A stretch of DNA of 7,630 nucleotides from Angelakisella sp. (lineage in GTDB: Bacteria > Bacillota > Clostridia > Oscillospirales > Ruminococcaceae), in contig JAAWEO010000094.1 in the NCBI GenBank assembly GCA_022794295.1, positions 1 to 7,630 on the forward strand, given 5' to 3'. This document shows positions 5,475-7,630 of this stretch, piece by piece. Position numbers and translations under genes: made by a program. Numbering within the stretch: position 1 is the stretch's first letter; every line of letters begins with the position of its first letter. The notes under the pieces are model-generated. The model had not been told where the DNA came from and searched no databases. It saw only the letters and a list, made by a program, of their open reading frames with translations.

Positions 5475-5750
5475 CGGCCAAAGGCTCCGGCCTTGGGCGG
5501 TTGACCCACGGGCCGCCTGATCTCACCCACGGGGCGGAGTCCATGGTGGGCAGTACCTTGATCTATTACCAGCGTGTTCCTACTGATGGCGCCAGGCGGC
5601 TGGGAGGTGCTGGCATCATAAAAATGTGCTGCCGCTTACCGGCGTCCGGGCTTTCGCGGCCGGAGGCTCGTTGGCCGGATTAGGTGCTTTTTTCTGCGGA
5701 AAAAAGCGGAGCCCTTTGGGCAAATGGCCTGCGGGCCGGGGGTGGGGTGG
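5475..5750 (+). repeat. Type II repeat, copy A
   Basis: A 276-base unit, beginning CGGCCAAAGGCTCCGGCC, is followed immediately by a second copy at 5751. By eye the two copies are about 90% identical over the first 230 bases. Landmarks are TTGACCCACGGGCC, CTTGATCTATTACCAGCG, GGCGCCAGGCGGCTGG and a 9-bp hairpin GCTTTTTTC/GAAAAAAGC with loop TGCG (5686-5707). A one-base length difference between copies A and B shifts every reading frame, so the short open frames inside are not conserved and are not called as genes. Confidence 0.85.
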
Positions 5751-6096
5751 CGGCCAAAGGCTCCGGCCTTGGGCGGTTGACCCACGGGCCACCTGATCTC
5801 ACCCACGGGGCGGGGTCCGTTGCAGGCAGTACCTTGATCTATTACCAGCGTGTTCCTACTGATGGCGCCAGGCGGCTGGGGGGGTGCTGGCGGCTTGGTT
5901 TTGTGCTCCCGCCTACCGGCGTCCGGGCTTTAGCGGCCGGAGGCTCGTTGACCGGATAGGGTGCTTTTTTCTGCGGAAAAAAGCGGAGCCGCTTTGCGGC
6001 AAGCGCCGCACGGCGGCGAGGGGATGGAGGAACGGCTTTGGTGCCTCCGGCGGAGCCGCTTCGCGGCTATGGCCTGCGGGCCAGGGGTGGGGAATG
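5751..6096 (+). repeat. Type II repeat, copy B, with an internal insertion
   Basis: This is a direct copy of 5475-5750. The offset is 276 bases at first and 277 after a one-base insertion near 5890-5910. The hairpin GCTTTTTTC/GAAAAAAGC recurs at 5963-5984. After it, about 75 bases are inserted relative to copy A, containing short stems GCCGC/GCGGC with TTT (5988-6000) and TTC (6055-6067) loops. The shared ending, GGCCTGCGGGCC followed by G-rich DNA, closes the unit near 6096. Confidence 0.82.
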
Positions 6097-6098
6097 GC

Positions 6099-6173
6099 AA
6101 AGGCCGCGGGTATGGCCTCCAGGGAGCGATTGCATGATCTCTCCTGGGAGGATGCCCACGGCCTTTTTCTTTT
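6099..6173 (+). terminator. Long-stem intrinsic terminator facing the glycerate kinase gene
   Basis: The left arm (6099-6113) pairs with 6152-6166 over 15 positions with one C-A mismatch and one U-G pair. An inner CCTCC/GGAGG stem extends it, and a T-rich tract follows (6164-6173). The orientation stops plus-strand transcription coming out of the repeat region. On the minus strand it lies just after the glycerate kinase stop, but only TTT follows the stem there, so any activity for that gene would be weaker. The T-tract overlaps the glycerate kinase stop codon. Confidence 0.55.
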
Positions 6174-7407
6174 ATTTCCGTTTCAGCAAAGCAACGCTTA
6201 CGTCGTTCACATTGGTTCCGGTGCCGCCGGTAAATACCAGGCCATCCACCTTTTGGAGGGCGTGGTAAGCGTCGTTGCGCTGGAGCACTTCAAAAATCTC
6301 CACCCCCTGCTCCCGGAGGCGGTCTTGGGTGGTGCCGTCCACATAGCCCCCGGCGGCATCGGTGGGGCCATCGGTGCCATCAGAGCCCACCGAAAACACC
6401 GCCGCGCCCCGGAGCCCGGCGATCCCCCGGGCAGCAGAAAGGGCCAGCTCCTGATTGCGGCCCCCCTTTCCGTCCCCGGTGAGGTGCACCACCGTCTCGC
6501 CCCCGGCGATAAAGGCCAGTGAGCGGCCGGTGTCCTTGTGGTACCGGGCCACTGCGGCCAGAAAGCTCCCGGCCTCCCGGGCCTCGCAGGTGAGGCAGTC
6601 GGTGAGAACCACCGGCTCGTATCCCAGAGCCCTGGCGCTTTTTGCGGCGGCGGCACAAAGCTCCCGGACGCTGCCGGTAATGTGGGTCTCCACGTTGTCC
6701 AGGGTCTTGGGGGTCTCCCGGTGAAGAAGCTCCATGGCCTGGGGGGAGAGGCACAAGCTGTACTTTTCCACAATGTCCAGGGCTTGGCGGCAGGTGGATC
6801 GATCCGGATAAGCGGGCCCGGAGGCGATCATATCAAGGGGATCCCCAATAATATCCGAAAGGACAACCGAAAAGACCCGGGCAGGGGCGCAAAGCCCGGC
6901 GTACCGCCCTCCCTTTACCCCAGAAAGGCGCTTGCGCACCGTGTTCATCTCCACAATATCCGCCCCGCAGGCCAGCATCTGCCTGGTCAGACCGGCAAGC
7001 TCCTCCGGGGGGATCAAGGGCTTTTCGAACAGGGCGGAGCCACCACCGGAAAGCAGAAAGAGAACCGTGTCCTCCGGGGCAAGGTCCCTGACCAGATCGA
7101 TAGCCGCCTGGGTGGCCCGGAAGGAGTTTTCATCAGGAACGGGGTGCCCGGCCTCAAAGATCTGCAGACTTCCAATGGGACCCCTGGCATGATCATACTT
7201 GGTGATCACAACACCGTCTTCTATGCGGTCCCCCAGCAAATCATAAGCCGCCCGTGCCATCTGCCACCCGCCCTTCCCGGCCGCAGTAAGCAAAATCCGC
7301 CCCGCCCCAAAATTCCCTCCCTCCAAAGCCCGCCGGACAGCCGCATCCGGCATAGCAGCCCCAATGGCATCCCGAATGATCCGATCAGCATCTTCCCGTA
7401 ACGTTAT
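6172..7407 (-). CDS. Glycerate 2-kinase (DUF4147/MOFRL family)
   Basis: ATP-dependent cytoplasmic kinase that converts D-glycerate to 2-phosphoglycerate, feeding serine, tartrate or glyoxylate breakdown into glycolysis. Relatives are often labelled GckA or TtuD ('hydroxypyruvate reductase'). It has 411 residues, normal for the family. Numbered from 7407, visible motifs are AAGKGG (42-47, Lys45 fitting the active-site lysine), LSGGGSALFEKP (119-130), NTVRKRLSGVKGG (155-167), SDIIGDP (184-190), ASGP (195-198), GRNQELAL (316-323), SDGTDGPTDAAGG (342-354) in the MOFRL domain, and TGGTGTNVND (393-402). The expected N-terminus, M-T-LREDADRIIRDAI, falls on an ATA codon at 7407-7405, 8 bases after AAGGGAGG. 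No ATG, GTG or TTG is near in frame. The frame continues upstream to an ATG at 7605, but that part is repeat DNA. The gene stands alone, with repeat copies on both sides. Identity is secure; the start is not. Confidence 0.9.
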   Translation of the reverse strand: MTLREDADRIIRDAIGAAMPDAAVRRALEGGNFGAGRILLTAAGKGGWQMARAAYDLLGDRIEDGVVITKYDHARGPIGSLQIFEAGHPVPDENSFRATQAAIDLVRDLAPEDTVLFLLSGGGSALFEKPLIPPEELAGLTRQMLACGADIVEMNTVRKRLSGVKGGRYAGLCAPARVFSVVLSDIIGDPLDMIASGPAYPDRSTCRQALDIVEKYSLCLSPQAMELLHRETPKTLDNVETHITGSVRELCAAAAKSARALGYEPVVLTDCLTCEAREAGSFLAAVARYHKDTGRSLAFIAGGETVVHLTGDGKGGRNQELALSAARGIAGLRGAAVFSVGSDGTDGPTDAAGGYVDGTTQDRLREQGVEIFEVLQRNDAYHALQKVDGLVFTGGTGTNVNDVSVALLKRK

Positions 7408-7415
7408 GATAAAAA

Positions 7416-7423
7416 CCTCCCTT
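7416..7423 (-). promoter_or_regulatory. Ribosome binding site that places the glycerate kinase start
   Basis: AAGGGAGG on the minus strand is a near-perfect Shine-Dalgarno sequence. It lies 8 bases from the ATA codon at 7407-7405 and 5 bases from the ATC codon at 7410-7408. It supports initiation here rather than at the ATG 182 bases further upstream. Confidence 0.65.
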
Positions 7424-7440
7424 GCCGTGAAAATAGAAAC

Positions 7441-7630
7441 CCCCGGCCCGCAGACCTTAGCCGCGAAGCGGCATTCGCCCGAAGGGCACCGCTTTTTTCC
7501 GCAGAAAAAAGCACCTAATCCGGCCAACGAGCCTCCGGCCGCAAAAGCCCGGACGCTGGTAAGCGGCAGCACAATTCCAAGATGCCAGCACACCCCAGCC
7601 GCCATGCGGCATTTGCCGCGAAGCGGCTCC
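7441..7630 (-). repeat. Type II repeat, inverted copy C (cut by window edge)
   Basis: On the minus strand, 7603-7441 matches copy A from its GGCGGCTGG segment through GTGCTGGCATC, TGTGCTGCCGCTTACC, the CGTCCGGGCTTT block, the GCTTTTTTC/GAAAAAAGC hairpin (7491-7512) and the closing TGCGGGCCGGGGG. Beyond 7603 it continues with GCCGC/GCGGC stems like those in the copy B insertion and runs off the window. It ends only about 18 bases before the glycerate kinase ribosome binding site, so any promoter for that gene would lie in the repeat or further away. Confidence 0.85.

Noticed and set aside
5501..5959. Two short plus-strand frames encoding a similar GSTLIYYQRVPTDGARRLGG stretch
   Set aside because: The similarity is due to the DNA repeat. 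A one-base indel shifts the frame after this segment and the ends do not match, so it is not a conserved protein.
6099..6173. Signal recognition particle RNA or another small structured RNA
   Set aside because: The stem length is suggestive, but the conserved SRP apical motif (GGAAGCAG-type) is missing and the T-tract fits a terminator.
7408..7605. 66-codon N-terminal extension of the glycerate kinase starting at an ATG at 7605
   Set aside because: It is encoded by repeat copy C, is not family-like, and crosses the strong ribosome binding site that lies next to the expected start.
1..7630. tRNA, rRNA, CRISPR array, prophage, defence system or transposase gene
   Set aside because: No cloverleaf with anticodon arm, no regularly spaced short repeats, and no coding frame with such motifs was seen on either strand.

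Overview
The window looks like a chromosomal segment of a high-GC, low-AT-bias member of the Clostridia, most likely the Oscillospiraceae (Flavonifractor/Lawsonibacter-like gut bacteria). The basis is strong AGGAGG-type ribosome binding sites, very GC-rich third codon positions, a clostridial HflX variant, and many GC-rich hairpin repeats between genes. The genus is an inference from style, not a demonstrated match.

Layout. Positions 1-96 are an interspersed repeat that runs off the left edge. Positions 156-2325 hold two co-oriented genes, a DMT/EamA-family transporter and the ribosome-associated GTPase HflX. Directly after the hflX stop lies a 213-bp element with 10-bp inverted ends and an internal multi-branched fold (2326-2538), then an array of perfect hairpins (2548-2809). 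Next come two minus-strand genes, an OsmC-family peroxiredoxin-like protein (2855-3229) and an 86-residue single-pass membrane protein of unknown function (3353-3613). An AT-rich divergent intergenic region follows (3614-4065), with a cluster of DnaA-box-like nonamers. It leads into a plus-strand 8-oxoguanine DNA glycosylase (4066-4962), whose last codons lie inside an inverted copy of the repeat at the left edge. Positions 4963-6171 are about 1.2 kb of non-coding repeats, including a 276-bp unit in two adjacent copies. A minus-strand MOFRL-type glycerate 2-kinase (6172-7407) follows, and an inverted copy of the same unit lies just upstream of its start and runs off the right edge.

Function. 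The genes are ordinary housekeeping and stress functions: transport, ribosome rescue, hydroperoxide detoxification, repair of oxidised guanine, and glycerate metabolism. OsmC and the glycosylase both deal with oxidative damage, but nothing shows that they are co-regulated. I see no defence system, prophage, CRISPR array, tRNA or rRNA.

The unusual part is the repeats. Two hairpin-rich families occur in inverted orientation around gene blocks. Two copies of a hairpin show a compensatory base-pair change, and the hflX-adjacent element is a candidate MITE or structured RNA. The glycerate kinase also lacks a standard start codon at the expected position. These points need genome-wide searches that I could not run.
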